DNA from: Oceanispirochaeta sp. M1
GTDB lineage: Bacteria > Spirochaetota > Spirochaetia > DSM-2461
NCBI RefSeq assembly: GCF_003346715.1
Contig: NZ_QQPQ01000004.1
Span: forward strand, 124,001-188,000
Direction: 5' to 3'
Length of the DNA: 64,000 nucleotides
Each line of letters starts with the position of its first letter. The first letter of the stretch is position 1. Positions 49,386-58,663 of this stretch are shown here, one piece after another. Under the pieces are notes generated by a model. That model saw only the letters and a program-made list of their open reading frames with translations. It made no database searches and had not been told where the DNA came from. The translations under genes and the position numbers were made by a program.

Positions 49386-49853
49386 TTAAATCTTATTTTC
49401 TCTCAAGGTATGTAATAAGCTGTATACCTCATTATACAGCTTATTATTAATGACTTTTAACTCCTTAACATCATATTCGAGCCGGAACAAACAATGCTCC
49501 TCCCGACCTGTACTTCTCAGGTTAGTTTCAATAATACTTCCAATAAGACAGTTCATAGAAATACCCTCCTCAGCTGATAACCTGGCAAGAGACTGATGAA
49601 TTGCAGGTGCGATTCTCAATGGAATTTTACCCCTGTATCTTTTATCAGCAACTGCCTCGTTCAAAGCGCTCCTGGAGCTTAGGGAGTTTTTAATTATTGC
49701 TTCAATCTGAGAATCTACTGCATCAAGCACCGAGTTTCGGTCTGTCCCCTGGACGTGTATAGAAGGGATTTCGACGCAACTTGCTTCATAACAGAATATA
49801 TCTTTAGACCAGTAGATTCTAACTGTATAACTATGATGAAGATCAACAGACAT
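49386..49853 (-). CDS. Orphan HicB-like antitoxin-type protein
   Basis: A 155-residue protein with a HicB-like partial RNase-H-fold domain (residues 10-60: VRIYWSKDIFCYEASCVEIPSI) and a C-terminal Arc/HTH-type segment (KIPLRIAPAIHQSLARLSAEEGISMNCLIGSIIE), as in HicB antitoxins that bind DNA and repress their own promoter. A HicA toxin gene should be adjacent, but the 540 bp upstream and the region downstream lack any HicA-like frame. GAGGAG precedes the ATG. Forty-four bp upstream begins the 50-bp palindromic repeat array, a possible operator array for this protein. The family call is good; the autoregulation is a hypothesis. Confidence 0.78.
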   Translation of the reverse strand: MSVDLHHSYTVRIYWSKDIFCYEASCVEIPSIHVQGTDRNSVLDAVDSQIEAIIKNSLSSRSALNEAVADKRYRGKIPLRIAPAIHQSLARLSAEEGISMNCLIGSIIETNLRSTGREEHCLFRLEYDVKELKVINNKLYNEVYSLLHTLRENKI

Positions 49854-49896
49854 TTATTTACTCCTCAATAAAATATGAGATACTCAGGCCTTCATG

Positions 49897-50153
49897 CACT
49901 TTCAGCCTCTTTCGAATGCGGGCAATTCTGATATCATATGTGATATCACTTTCAGACTCATTCGAATTCGGCCAATTCTGATATCATATGTGATATCACT
50001 TTCAGCCTCATTTGAATGCGGGCAATTCTGATATCGTATGTGATATCACTTTCAGACTCATTCGAATGCGGGCAATTCTGATATCATATGTGATATCACT
50101 TTCAGCCTCATTCGAATGCGGGCAATTCTGATATCGTATGTGATATCACTTTC
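49897..50153. repeat. Five tandem 50-bp palindromic repeats upstream of hicB-like gene
   Basis: Five copies of a 50-bp unit start at 49897, 49947, 49997, 50047 and 50097, with a partial sixth (CACTTTC). Each unit contains CATTCGAATG (10-bp perfect palindrome in most units) and GATATCA-TATG-TGATATC (inverted repeat). Units 3 and 5 share variants (cagCctca, atatcGtatg), and units 2 and 4 share others (cagActca, atatcAtatg), so the real period is 100 bp. There are no spacers, so it is not CRISPR. Confidence 0.9.
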
Positions 50154-50393
50154 CAGGCCCTCCTATCCCTTTGCTTTTAATCACTGCGAGAAGTAATCTG
50201 TTGATTCAAAGTTTTTATATTTTACCGAATGGCGAAGAGGGATTGCAGTGGAGATGCTCCCTGCCTGCCTGGCGACCAGCCGGATCAGCGGGGCGGGTTA
50301 CTTCCAGGATGACTTAAACTCCAACTGGCAAAAGAGTCAGAGAGGCCTAAGAGCTAAACAATTGATTACCCCTTAGGCCACATCATTACATTT
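50154..50393. other. Gene-free region after the repeat array
   Basis: About 240 bp. Part of it (50225-50330) is more G/C-rich than its surroundings and keeps an open frame of about 50 codons (reading EMLPACLATSRISGAGYFQDD), but with no start signal or known family. It may be a remnant of a lost gene. GGCCTAAG (50343) and CTTAGGCC (50371) form an inverted pair near the ankyrin gene end. Confidence 0.3.
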
Positions 50394-52502
50394 CTATTTT
50401 TTGTATTTAAAACTCTCAAAATACAGAATCATTTTACCATCAAGATCTGGACGAGCAGTAAGCTCACTGACCAGGGCATAACCCTTTTTAGTATGAATGG
50501 TCAAAACAGCTTTGCAGGCATCCAGTGTTCTATTACCGAAATCAAGATCCGCTTCATAACGGTCGGCGTTTACACCTTTCCTGGGGATGTCCATGGTGTA
50601 TTCATAAAACCAGGAGGATTCTGAGCTGTAGCCGATTTGCAGTGTAGCCTTTCCGGTCATTTTATCACTGTTGTTCCAGCCTCTTACGGCTGAAGGATTG
50701 ATAGAGGGCCAGCCGAAACGAACGGCCAAATCGGGCTGAACGGCGGGTTCGGGTTCTGCAGGTGGAGCAGGCTTCGGAACGGGGGTTGGTTCTGCAACAG
50801 GAGTTGGATCTGCTACAGGGGCTGTCTCAGTGGGGGTTGCCGGTACAGCTGCAGGAGTACTTGGGGGAGAAGGCTGCTTTTCCGTAGCCGCAGGTTCTTC
50901 AAAGAGGGACGGTTCAGACTTGGATGTAGCAGGTTTTGGAACTGGAACCACTGCAGGGGCCGTCTGAGTTTCAGTCTCAGGCTCGACTGCTATTTTAGCT
51001 GGAGGAGCAGGAGTTGCCTGCACTTCCTGAACTGGAACTTTGGCTCCGGCCACTGCCAGGATTTCTCTTATTGCTGCACCGTGTTTCTGATTTTTCTGTG
51101 TGAGAATATATGGGGTATCACCATCTGCATTTGCAGAATCTACATATATTCCGGAGGTCAGCAGCAGACGGACAGTTTCAGGAGTACCTTTTGCAGCTGC
51201 TTTGTGCAGAGCCGTATTTCCGGATTTATCTGTACTATGGGGGGAAGCTCCGGCAATCAGCAGTTTTCGAACCATTTCAACATCTGAAGATCCGGCAGCA
51301 TATAAGAGAGCGGTCTGTCCGCTGGCATCCTTCAGGTCCGGTTCAGCTCCGGCCTGCAGAAGGAGAGACAGAGAATCTCTGTGTCCACCGGCGGCGGCCA
51401 TGATCAGAGGGGTATATTTCTGCTCGTTCCGACTGTCTACAGGAACCCCCTTATCTATCATTAACTTGACTATCTTAGTGTGAGCAATACCGATAATAAG
51501 AAGGTTGTTTCCTTTGGCATCCCTTATTTGATAAGAGAGTCCGTTATCAAAAAGAAGATTAAGGATCTCAATGGCACCTGTTTCTGCGGCCTTATATCCG
51601 GTAGTTTCACCCTGGGGAGTAGCCGCTTCGGGACGAGCTCCCTTTTCCATAAGAAGTTTAGCAATGGTGTCCGGTCCTTTCCCGGCGACAGCACTGTTAT
51701 ACAGTGACTTCATCAGGATTGACCATCCGGAGGAATCCTTTACTGACCAGTCGGCTCCCCTATCAAGGAGAAATCGAACCATTTCTGTTTTCTGGGCAGA
51801 GACTGCAGTAAACAGAAGGGTTTCCCCTTTATCTGATTTTGTTTCCAGCTCAAATCCGTTGTTCAGCAGATATTTCAGGACCTCTTTGTTACCCGATGCT
51901 GAGGCTGTAAAGGCTACCTTGCTTACATTCGTAGAACTACGATCCAGAGCGGCACCTTTTTCTATCAGAATATTGCTGGTCTGATTTATTCCTGAGGGTT
52001 TCTGAGCATCCTTACTGAGACTGAGAGTCAGTGCAGACCATCCGCCGTTGTTCTTATGATTCAGGTCGGCACCGTTGGACAGGAGCATTGTCATCATTCC
52101 CTGATTCTGGGAAGATGCTGAAAGAGTCAGGGCGGAATCACCTGAGGGGATTGTTACATTCACATCCGCGCCTCTCTGCAGAAGAAGTTCTGCGGCAGCC
52201 TGTTTCCCGGGGATAACAGCATAGATAAAAGCTGTACGTCCATTATTATCTTTCAGACTTATGATGGCTCTGTTATCAAGTAGAAAGTTAATTGCCTGAA
52301 TCTGACCGGCTTCAGATGCGTACATAAGAAGAGTAGTTCCACCTCTCTGAGCCTCATTAACATCTCCGCCTTTATCAATAAAGTCCTGCAGAGATTCTAA
52401 ATCTCCTTTTTTTGCAGCACGGACTTCAACACTGGCACAGCCGCTTATGAGTGTTATTAATAATATAATTGCTAAAAATAAAATGCTCTTTTTTCTGTTC
52501 AT
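50394..52502 (-). CDS. Ankyrin-repeat lipoprotein with proline-rich linker
   Basis: About 702 residues. A signal peptide with lipobox LISGC (Cys22) is followed by more than a dozen ankyrin repeats (typical units GGTTLLMYASEAGQIQAINFLLDN, GWSALTLSLS and QTALLYAAGSSDVEMVRKLLIAGA). A Pro/Ala/Val/Thr-rich linker of about 110 residues ends in repeated PVAEPTPV-like pieces and leads to a C-terminal domain of about 110 residues (VRFGWPSINPSAVRGWNN to YFESFKYKK) of unknown family. The start MNRKKSILFL (52502) has GGAG upstream; the codons before it overlap that signal. The protein is probably periplasmic or outer-membrane anchored, holding other proteins through the ankyrin stack. No operon partner. 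Confidence 0.87.
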   Translation of the reverse strand: MNRKKSILFLAIILLITLISGCASVEVRAAKKGDLESLQDFIDKGGDVNEAQRGGTTLLMYASEAGQIQAINFLLDNRAIISLKDNNGRTAFIYAVIPGKQAAAELLLQRGADVNVTIPSGDSALTLSASSQNQGMMTMLLSNGADLNHKNNGGWSALTLSLSKDAQKPSGINQTSNILIEKGAALDRSSTNVSKVAFTASASGNKEVLKYLLNNGFELETKSDKGETLLFTAVSAQKTEMVRFLLDRGADWSVKDSSGWSILMKSLYNSAVAGKGPDTIAKLLMEKGARPEAATPQGETTGYKAAETGAIEILNLLFDNGLSYQIRDAKGNNLLIIGIAHTKIVKLMIDKGVPVDSRNEQKYTPLIMAAAGGHRDSLSLLLQAGAEPDLKDASGQTALLYAAGSSDVEMVRKLLIAGASPHSTDKSGNTALHKAAAKGTPETVRLLLTSGIYVDSANADGDTPYILTQKNQKHGAAIREILAVAGAKVPVQEVQATPAPPAKIAVEPETETQTAPAVVPVPKPATSKSEPSLFEEPAATEKQPSPPSTPAAVPATPTETAPVADPTPVAEPTPVPKPAPPAEPEPAVQPDLAVRFGWPSINPSAVRGWNNSDKMTGKATLQIGYSSESSWFYEYTMDIPRKGVNADRYEADLDFGNRTLDACKAVLTIHTKKGYALVSELTARPDLDGKMILYFESFKYKK

Positions 52503-52592
52503 ATATTTCTCCAAATTTCTGATATCACCACATTCTTGATTCTAAGACAGAACTGTGGTTTTTTCTCATTAAAAAGATTCCCGGATCTGTAA

Positions 52593-53708
52593 TCAGCCCG
52601 TAGAACGCATTGCATAAGCCCTTTGAGCAAGGACCGAGGCACCCACAAGATTGGCATTCAAATTCTTCTCATCCAGAACAGAGGGACGGAGATAGCTCAT
52701 AATTCCCATTTTACCGAGAACCCGCTGACAGGAGGGGCCGAAGTAAGGCAGAGCATAGCTGGGCTTTCCTCCCAGGAATATGGGAAGATCATCCCTCAAA
52801 CCGTCAGAGCTCCCTGTTCTAAGCATGATTTTGGCCGCTTCGGCAAGTATTTTACCGTAAAGCCTGTCCGTATTGATGGCTGTTTCAACCCTCATATTAG
52901 AGAGCTTGCTGATATGCTGACCCGCTACACTGGGATCATTAATCTGTTTAAGCTCATGAATATCCAGAAATCGTTCATAAAATGTATCGTCCCCCACAAG
53001 GGCACGAAAAAGACGGCAGCGTCCGGGACCCGAAAGTATGACTTCGGCTCTGAGACTTTCAGGATTCCCACCGGGTCCCAGCAATACTGATTCGGGAAGG
53101 TCAGGATCCTCCGAAAGATACCTTTCAAAGAGTTCATAAGAAGCTCCCACTTCAAGAAAGAGGAGCTTGAGCCTGTGTTTTGAAAGAGGAATAGCATAAC
53201 CGGGCTCATTGGTATAATGAAGAGATGAATCACGGCCGTCCCAGTCATGGGAGGGATGAAGAACATCACCTTCTGCACTGATCCAGGCACCACCCCAGCC
53301 TCCACCAAAGACCCAGTATAAAAGCTCCATTTTGATAACCGACCACTCCGCAAGGGCTCCGGTATTGGCATCATTATCAATGGCAACAGGAAGATTGAAC
53401 TTTTCCTCCATTGCCTTACGGATATTATATCCATTATAGCGGGCACAGTTGGCAAACAGCTGAAATCCTCCGTCAGAACTGAGGATACCGGCAGAAGAGA
53501 TGCCTATTGATAAAATCTTTCCATGATCCGGTACGGCTTTTCTGATTCTGCCGGCCAGAGTGGATGAAAAATCATCGAAATCCAGACTGTAGTCCTCTAC
53601 TCCGAGAAGAGTTTCACTTGCTATAGTTCCATCTGATGAAAAAAAGGCTATTTTTGCGCCTCGTCCGGCTCCGATATCAAGAGCCGCATAATATTTGTCT
53701 GCATTCAT
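52593..53708 (-). CDS. ROK-family sugar kinase/regulator-like protein
   Basis: A 371-residue actin-fold protein of the ROK family. The N-terminal phosphate-1 motif is ALDIGAGRGAKIAFF and the ROK signature is PVAIDNDANTGALAEW (near residue 113). GGGWGGAWIS is the phosphate-2 loop. No helix-turn-helix is present, so it is a kinase and not a repressor; the usual zinc-binding cysteine motif is also missing. The carboxy-terminal half (about residues 170-371) is longer than in simple glucokinases. A TATAAT lies 8 nt before the ATG. Sugar specificity cannot be told. Confidence 0.82.
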   Translation of the reverse strand: MNADKYYAALDIGAGRGAKIAFFSSDGTIASETLLGVEDYSLDFDDFSSTLAGRIRKAVPDHGKILSIGISSAGILSSDGGFQLFANCARYNGYNIRKAMEEKFNLPVAIDNDANTGALAEWSVIKMELLYWVFGGGWGGAWISAEGDVLHPSHDWDGRDSSLHYTNEPGYAIPLSKHRLKLLFLEVGASYELFERYLSEDPDLPESVLLGPGGNPESLRAEVILSGPGRCRLFRALVGDDTFYERFLDIHELKQINDPSVAGQHISKLSNMRVETAINTDRLYGKILAEAAKIMLRTGSSDGLRDDLPIFLGGKPSYALPYFGPSCQRVLGKMGIMSYLRPSVLDEKNLNANLVGASVLAQRAYAMRSTG

Positions 53709-53716
53709 AGTCAGTT

Positions 53717-53722
53717 ATTATA
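53717..53722 (-). promoter_or_regulatory. -10 box of the ROK kinase gene (leaderless)
   Basis: A perfect TATAAT on the minus strand ends 8 nt before the ATG at 53708. No -35 at 16-18 nt is convincing, and no Shine-Dalgarno is present. Confidence 0.5.
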
Positions 53723-53815
53723 GCCTCTGCAGAGAAGCAGGGAAATAGACAATTTCAGCATCTTGGGCTACACTGGCCTCTGACTGTAAATAACTCCCTT
53801 TTTAGAGGTTTAACA

Positions 53816-55189
53816 ATGAAAAAAAACAGAGGCGGACTCCTTGTTCTGCTAATTATATTGATGATTTCCACCATGTCCTGCTCACGAAAACTGGGTTACG
53901 GTGTAATCATGTGGTCCGATCAGGACGGCCTGAACACCGGTGTTTTAACTAAGATTCTTAAGGAATCAAGAATTAGAGAGAGCTATATTCTTGAGGTGAA
54001 AGATACAAAAGACCGCTTTGAGATCCCTGTATGGAGAGTCCGCTTCTTTGAGAAATCTTCAGATGCCGAAAAGTTTGCGTCCTCTTATGAAGAATATATC
54101 CATGTATTTGCCTACTCCAACAAACAGGGCCTGCCCATGAGGGAAGAAGCCAGTACCTCCAGCGAGAGGATATACAAGCTGCGGGAGGGTCAGGAAATTA
54201 AGATTCTGGGCCGGGGTGAAAAAGAAAAAGTGGGCCGATTTGATGGCTTCTGGTACACAGTATTAAGTGATGATGGAGTGGAAGGGTATGTTTTTGACGC
54301 ACTTTTAACCGTATACAGCCTGAATGACCAGCAGGAAATGATCGTACAGAACCAGAAAGATACGAGTGACCCTCTGCTGGATTCCTTTTTCGGAACTGCC
54401 TGGCGTCCCGATACATATCAGGGTATGATCAGTCGCCGTCAGATTGACCTGGCTCTTTTCAGACCGGATTACGGCCTGTATGCGGACCTGGAAAACATGA
54501 CCATAAGCCTCAAGACCATAGATAAAGAAGTAACAGAAACCTTTGATAAAGTGACCCGTATCGGAGCAAACCGCTACGATTTTTCAGGCACCAGTTTCCG
54601 TATAACCATAAACTCCGAGTATTTCATTTCCGTTCAGTTCAAATATGACGGACTGGAGATCAGCCAGGCCTTTATTAAACTTCCTGAAGATGTAAATACC
54701 ACTATCAGTAGAGAGAAAGAGCGCCGTACAGCCATGCTTCAGGATTTTATAGACAGGGGTCCGGAGATGAGCAGCCAGGCTTACGGCACAATATTATTTG
54801 AAAATGCAGGGCGTTTTACCTGGATAGAGAAGTCTTCTCTTATAAGCCAGCAGGTTCTGACTGTAAGTGCCGGCAACAGCGGCTATGTGAGCTTCAGAAA
54901 CTTTCCTTCCGATCAGATACGCAGCCGATATGACGGAGTGATTACTTTTAACTTTGAAAGCGGTGAGACCGCAGACTTTCTCTATACCATGAGAGATGCA
55001 GGGGCAAGTCTGCTCTATGTGGATGAGCGTTATATTATTGAAAGGATTGTCACAAACGATCAGTTCTTCAGCCCTATTCAGATGTTCTTTACTTTCCCCG
55101 ACAAGATCTCCGAGCTGCTGCCCCTGGAAGGGGAATCAGAAGAGTCTGAGACTCCCTCGGCGGAAGAACCCCTTGAAGGAGCTGGCTGA
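53816..55189 (+). CDS. SH3-domain-containing lipoprotein
   Basis: A 457-residue lipoprotein. The lipobox is relaxed (STMSC, Cys22). After about 70 residues (SPOR-like or unknown) an SH3b domain follows (residues 100-160: SNKQGLPMREEASTSSERIYKLREGQEIKILG, then WYTVLSDDGVEGYVF). The remaining 290 residues have no known domain; the segment after about residue 205 is rich in aromatic and acidic residues and ends in an acidic, proline/serine-rich tail. Similar SH3-bearing lipoproteins occur in Treponema and Spirochaeta. AGAGG precedes the ATG. It may bind peptidoglycan through the SH3b domain. The ABC-F gene follows at 60 bp. Confidence 0.8.
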   Translation: MKKNRGGLLVLLIILMISTMSCSRKLGYGVIMWSDQDGLNTGVLTKILKESRIRESYILEVKDTKDRFEIPVWRVRFFEKSSDAEKFASSYEEYIHVFAYSNKQGLPMREEASTSSERIYKLREGQEIKILGRGEKEKVGRFDGFWYTVLSDDGVEGYVFDALLTVYSLNDQQEMIVQNQKDTSDPLLDSFFGTAWRPDTYQGMISRRQIDLALFRPDYGLYADLENMTISLKTIDKEVTETFDKVTRIGANRYDFSGTSFRITINSEYFISVQFKYDGLEISQAFIKLPEDVNTTISREKERRTAMLQDFIDRGPEMSSQAYGTILFENAGRFTWIEKSSLISQQVLTVSAGNSGYVSFRNFPSDQIRSRYDGVITFNFESGETADFLYTMRDAGASLLYVDERYIIERIVTNDQFFSPIQMFFTFPDKISELLPLEGESEESETPSAEEPLEGAG

Positions 55190-55249
55190 AACCAGCAATT
55201 TTTTAGAATAAGCAATGAAAAAACCCTATATAAAAATGGAATCCAATAA

Positions 55250-57193
55250 ATGAGTGCATTTGTACAGTTAAGCGGAGTATCTCTGGCCTTCGGGGACAGA
55301 GACATCCTGAAAAATATTCACCTCAATCTCTCCCACTCCTCCAGGGTTGCCCTGGCCGGTGCCAACGGAAGCGGTAAAACCACCTTTATGAAAGTAATCT
55401 GCGGAGAGATCTCCGCAGATACAGGAGATCGCTCCCAGAGCCGGAATGCCCGGATCGGTTACCTACCCCAGTCGGGCCTGCGTTTCAGAGACAGAAGCCT
55501 GAGAGAAGAGGTGGAACAGGCCTACCTGCATATTCAGGAACTGGAAACCGAGGCAGTTCAACTGGCCGAGCGTATGGCCGACAGCTCACTGGAAGAAAAG
55601 ACCATCCATAACCTGGCTGAGCGTCACCACGAAATACAGGAACAGATAACTTCAAGCGGTTATTATGAGCGTGAAGCAATGATCTACCGGGTCCTCTTAG
55701 GACTTGGTTTTCTGGCCGAAGATATGGAGCGTGAAACCTCCAGCTTTTCTGGCGGATGGCAGATGCGTATTGCCCTGGCCCGAATTCTCCTTGAAATGCC
55801 CGATATTCTCCTGCTGGATGAACCCACCAATTATCTGGATCTGGAGGCCAGGGACTGGCTGGAGGATTTCCTCCAGAGATTTCCCGGGGGAGTGCTGGTT
55901 GTATCCCATGACCGCTACTTTCTGGACAAGGTGACTAAAGAGACCGCCGAACTTTTTCAGGGTGGAATGAAAATATACAAGGGAAACTATTCGGCATACG
56001 AATCCAGACGGAAACTGGAACTGGTACAGCTCGAAGCTGCCTGGAAACAGCAGCAGGAGGAGATTGCCAGAATAGAGGATTTCATCCGCAGATTCCGTTA
56101 TTCAGCGACCAAGGGAGCACAGGCTCAGAGTCGTGTGAAAATGCTGGAGAAAATGGAAAGGATTGAGATCCCCTCATCAATGAAAAGAATGCATTTCCAT
56201 TTTCCACCTCCCCCCCACTCCGGCCGGAAAGTAATGAGCCTGGAAGCTGTCTGTAAATCCTATGGAGATCATCAGGTTTTAAAAGATGTGAACCTGGAGA
56301 TTGCCAAGGGAGACAGGTTGAACCTGGCAGGGATGAACGGTGCAGGGAAATCAACACTGATGAGAATTATCAGCGGTGAAGATAAAAACTACACAGGAAG
56401 TCTGAGACTGGGAACGGATGTAAAAATCGGATATTTCAGTCAGGATCAGGAGCTTGTTCTTGATCCTTCCAAGTCGGTACTGGAAACCCTTGAAGCAAAT
56501 GCCCCCACTGAGCTTATCCCCAAGTTAAGGGGAATGCTGGGAGCCTTTCTTTTTTCAGATGATGATATCTTTAAAAAATGTGCAGTACTCAGCGGTGGTG
56601 AAAAAAACCGGCTGGCTCTGCTGAAGCTTCTTCTGGAACCGGTAAATCTTCTTGTAATGGATGAGCCGACAAATCACCTTGACCTGACATCCAAGGATGT
56701 TCTTCTAGAGGCCATGAAAAGCTATGAAGGCACACTGGTCTTTGTTTCCCATGACCGCTATTTCATTGAAGCCCTGGCGGGTTCTGTTATGGAGCTCACT
56801 CCGGGGAAAGCCGAGTACTTTGACGGTGATTATGCCTACTATCGCTGGAAAAAAGAGACAAGGGCCACTGAAGCCGCTGGTTCAGATCAGAGCTCCGCTC
56901 CTATGACAGGGGTATCTGCAGCTACCGCAAAACTGAGCCGGGAAGAGGAGAAGAAACTCAAGGCTGATATCCGCAGACTGGAGCGCAGAGAGGATCAGCT
57001 GATGGAGGAACTGGATGTCTGTGAGACAGCAATAACTGCTGAGCAGGAAAAACTTGCATCTCCGGAGGTCTATTCGAATGCAGCAAAAGCCAAGGCTGTT
57101 GGTCAGAGGATTACCGAACTGGAAGGGAAGCAGCATGAACTGACACAGGCCTGGGAAGAAGCCGCCGAAGAACTGGCGGGCCTTATAGGCTGA
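55250..57193 (+). CDS. ABC-F family ATPase (Uup/YdiF-like)
   Basis: A 647-residue protein with two ATPase domains and no membrane segments. Domain 1: Walker A GANGSGKTT, signature FSGGWQMRIALAR, Walker B LLLDEPTNYLDL. Domain 2: Walker A GMNGAGKST, signature LSGGEKNRLALL, Walker B LVMDEPTNHLDL. The linker between them is charged and helical (residues 245-320). A C-terminal coiled coil (about 570-645, DIRRLERREDQLMEELDV) is like that of Uup. ABC-F proteins bind ribosomes or DNA and rescue stalled translation or precise excision; which applies is not decided. The ATG follows a weak Shine-Dalgarno. Confidence 0.93.
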   Translation: MSAFVQLSGVSLAFGDRDILKNIHLNLSHSSRVALAGANGSGKTTFMKVICGEISADTGDRSQSRNARIGYLPQSGLRFRDRSLREEVEQAYLHIQELETEAVQLAERMADSSLEEKTIHNLAERHHEIQEQITSSGYYEREAMIYRVLLGLGFLAEDMERETSSFSGGWQMRIALARILLEMPDILLLDEPTNYLDLEARDWLEDFLQRFPGGVLVVSHDRYFLDKVTKETAELFQGGMKIYKGNYSAYESRRKLELVQLEAAWKQQQEEIARIEDFIRRFRYSATKGAQAQSRVKMLEKMERIEIPSSMKRMHFHFPPPPHSGRKVMSLEAVCKSYGDHQVLKDVNLEIAKGDRLNLAGMNGAGKSTLMRIISGEDKNYTGSLRLGTDVKIGYFSQDQELVLDPSKSVLETLEANAPTELIPKLRGMLGAFLFSDDDIFKKCAVLSGGEKNRLALLKLLLEPVNLLVMDEPTNHLDLTSKDVLLEAMKSYEGTLVFVSHDRYFIEALAGSVMELTPGKAEYFDGDYAYYRWKKETRATEAAGSDQSSAPMTGVSAATAKLSREEEKKLKADIRRLERREDQLMEELDVCETAITAEQEKLASPEVYSNAAKAKAVGQRITELEGKQHELTQAWEEAAEELAGLIG

Positions 57194-57202
57194 TAATGTT
57201 TT

Positions 57203-57247
57203 AAGAAGAAATGAGGCTCCCCTTTCAAAAAGCGGGAGTATTATTAA
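57203..57247. terminator. Weak inverted repeat between convergent genes
   Basis: CTCCC / GGGAG with a 14-nt loop, followed by TATTATTAAAAA. It lies between the ABC-F gene and the UDP-glucose dehydrogenase gene and may end one or both transcripts. Confidence 0.4.
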
Positions 57248-57251
57248 AAAT

Positions 57252-58574
57252 TCAGCTTCTGCCGACGGGTCTGTACTGGAAGAGTTCTCTTACCTGCTCG
57301 TCTTTGGCAAAGATATTACGCAGATCAAAGAGAAAATCCCCTTTCATCAGTTTTTTCATTCTTTCCAGATCAATGCCGCGAAACTGATTCCACTCGGTCA
57401 TAATCACAAGGGCATCCGCATTCTTGGCTGCTTCATACTCATCATGACAATAGGTAATCTGGTTATCAATCTGATCAAGACGCCACTTGGACTCTTCGAT
57501 TCCCTGGGGACAGTATGCTTTGATCTGTGCCCCCTGTGCGGCCAGACCTTCCAGAATGGTAAGAGCCGGAGCGTCACGCATATCATCTGTATCGGGTTTG
57601 AAAGAGAGCCCCAGAATGGCGATGGTTTTATCCTTAACATCACCCATGGAGACAGTGATCTTTTCGATCATCTTGGCTTTCTGTTTTTCGTTAGCTTTGA
57701 TGGCAGCCTCAATAACAAGGGTCTCTACCCCGTGCTTTTTGGCAATATCTGCAACAGCCTTGGTGTCCTTAGGAAAACAGCTGCCCCCATATCCGGGTCC
57801 GGCGTGGAGAAATTTGGGGCTGATTCTACCGTCCATCCCCATAGCCCTGGCAACTTCCTGCACATTGGCTCCGACTTTTTCCGAGAGTAAAGCTATCTCA
57901 TTGATAAATGAGATTTTCACCGCCAGAAAGGCGTTTGAAGCATATTTAATCAGCTCGGCTGTTTCAATCTCAGTAAATAGAAAGGGAGTTTGGTTAATGT
58001 AGAGTACATTGTAAACCTTCTTCAGAAGATCTTTTGCTCTCTCCGAGTCTGTTCCCAGAACAACACGGTCAGGTCTCTGACAGTCATTGACCGCTTTACC
58101 CTCTCTGAGAAATTCGGGGTTGGAAGCCACATCAAATTCATAATCAACAGCTCTGGCATCAAGTTCTTTCTGAATGGCTTCCTTTACAAGCCGGGCAGTA
58201 CCGACAGGAACTGTGGATTTATCCACAATAACTTTATAGCCGTTTAAATACTCTCCCACAGATTTAGCAACAGCCAGTACAAAACGGAGATCTGCAGAAC
58301 CGTCATCCGCCGGAGGAGTTCCTACAGCAATAAATATTGAATCCGCTGTTTCAACGGCCTTTTTCATATCGGAAGTGAAGGACAAACGTCCGGCTTCCAC
58401 ATTTTTATGCATCAGCTCTGAGAGTCCAGGTTCATAAATGGGAACCTTTCCTGCATTGAGTTTATCAATCTTGTTCTGATCCACATCCATACAGATCACC
58501 TGAAGACCGAAGTCTGCCAGTATGACCCCCTGTACGAGTCCGACGTATCCTGTTCCGATTACTGAAATGTTCAT
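57252..58574 (-). CDS. ugd: UDP-glucose 6-dehydrogenase
   Basis: About 440 residues of the UDP-glucose/GDP-mannose dehydrogenase family. It oxidises UDP-glucose twice to UDP-glucuronate. The NAD-binding motif is GTGYVGLVQGVILADFG at the N-terminus, the catalytic cysteine is in YGGSCFPKDTKAV (near residue 267), and the substrate loop RDAPALTILEGLAAQGA is present. The start MNISVIG (58574) stands 7 nt after a -10 box; the longer frame extends into the promoter. The enzyme complements galU at 48455, and the glucuronokinase-like gene gives an alternative route to the same product. It is divergent from the sensor kinase gene. Confidence 0.93.
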   Translation of the reverse strand: MNISVIGTGYVGLVQGVILADFGLQVICMDVDQNKIDKLNAGKVPIYEPGLSELMHKNVEAGRLSFTSDMKKAVETADSIFIAVGTPPADDGSADLRFVLAVAKSVGEYLNGYKVIVDKSTVPVGTARLVKEAIQKELDARAVDYEFDVASNPEFLREGKAVNDCQRPDRVVLGTDSERAKDLLKKVYNVLYINQTPFLFTEIETAELIKYASNAFLAVKISFINEIALLSEKVGANVQEVARAMGMDGRISPKFLHAGPGYGGSCFPKDTKAVADIAKKHGVETLVIEAAIKANEKQKAKMIEKITVSMGDVKDKTIAILGLSFKPDTDDMRDAPALTILEGLAAQGAQIKAYCPQGIEESKWRLDQIDNQITYCHDEYEAAKNADALVIMTEWNQFRGIDLERMKKLMKGDFLFDLRNIFAKDEQVRELFQYRPVGRS

Positions 58575-58581
58575 AAACGGA

Positions 58582-58610
58582 ACATTACACCCCTGCCGAA
58601 AAATTGACAA
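58582..58610 (-). promoter_or_regulatory. Promoter of the UDP-glucose dehydrogenase gene (leaderless)
   Basis: On the minus strand TTGTCA (58610-58605), 17 nt, TAATGT (58587-58582), and 7 nt to the ATG at 58574. Confidence 0.55.
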
Positions 58611-58650
58611 CACCCGGGCTTATTTTTTCACTCAAGTGTGATTCTTTGTG

Positions 58651-58656
58651 TATAAT
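58651..58656 (+). promoter_or_regulatory. -10 box of the sensor kinase gene (leaderless)
   Basis: A perfect TATAAT ends 7 nt before the ATG at 58664. A clear -35 is missing, and no Shine-Dalgarno is present in the gap. Confidence 0.5.
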
Positions 58657-58663
58657 AAAAGTC

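Noticed and set aside
49897-50153. CRISPR array
   Set aside because: The repeats follow one another without unique spacers, and no cas genes are near.
50225-50330. Small protein gene in the G/C-rich stretch
   Set aside because: The frame is open, but I see no start site, Shine-Dalgarno or family signature.
52593-53708. ROK-type transcriptional repressor
   Set aside because: No helix-turn-helix domain is present at the N-terminus.
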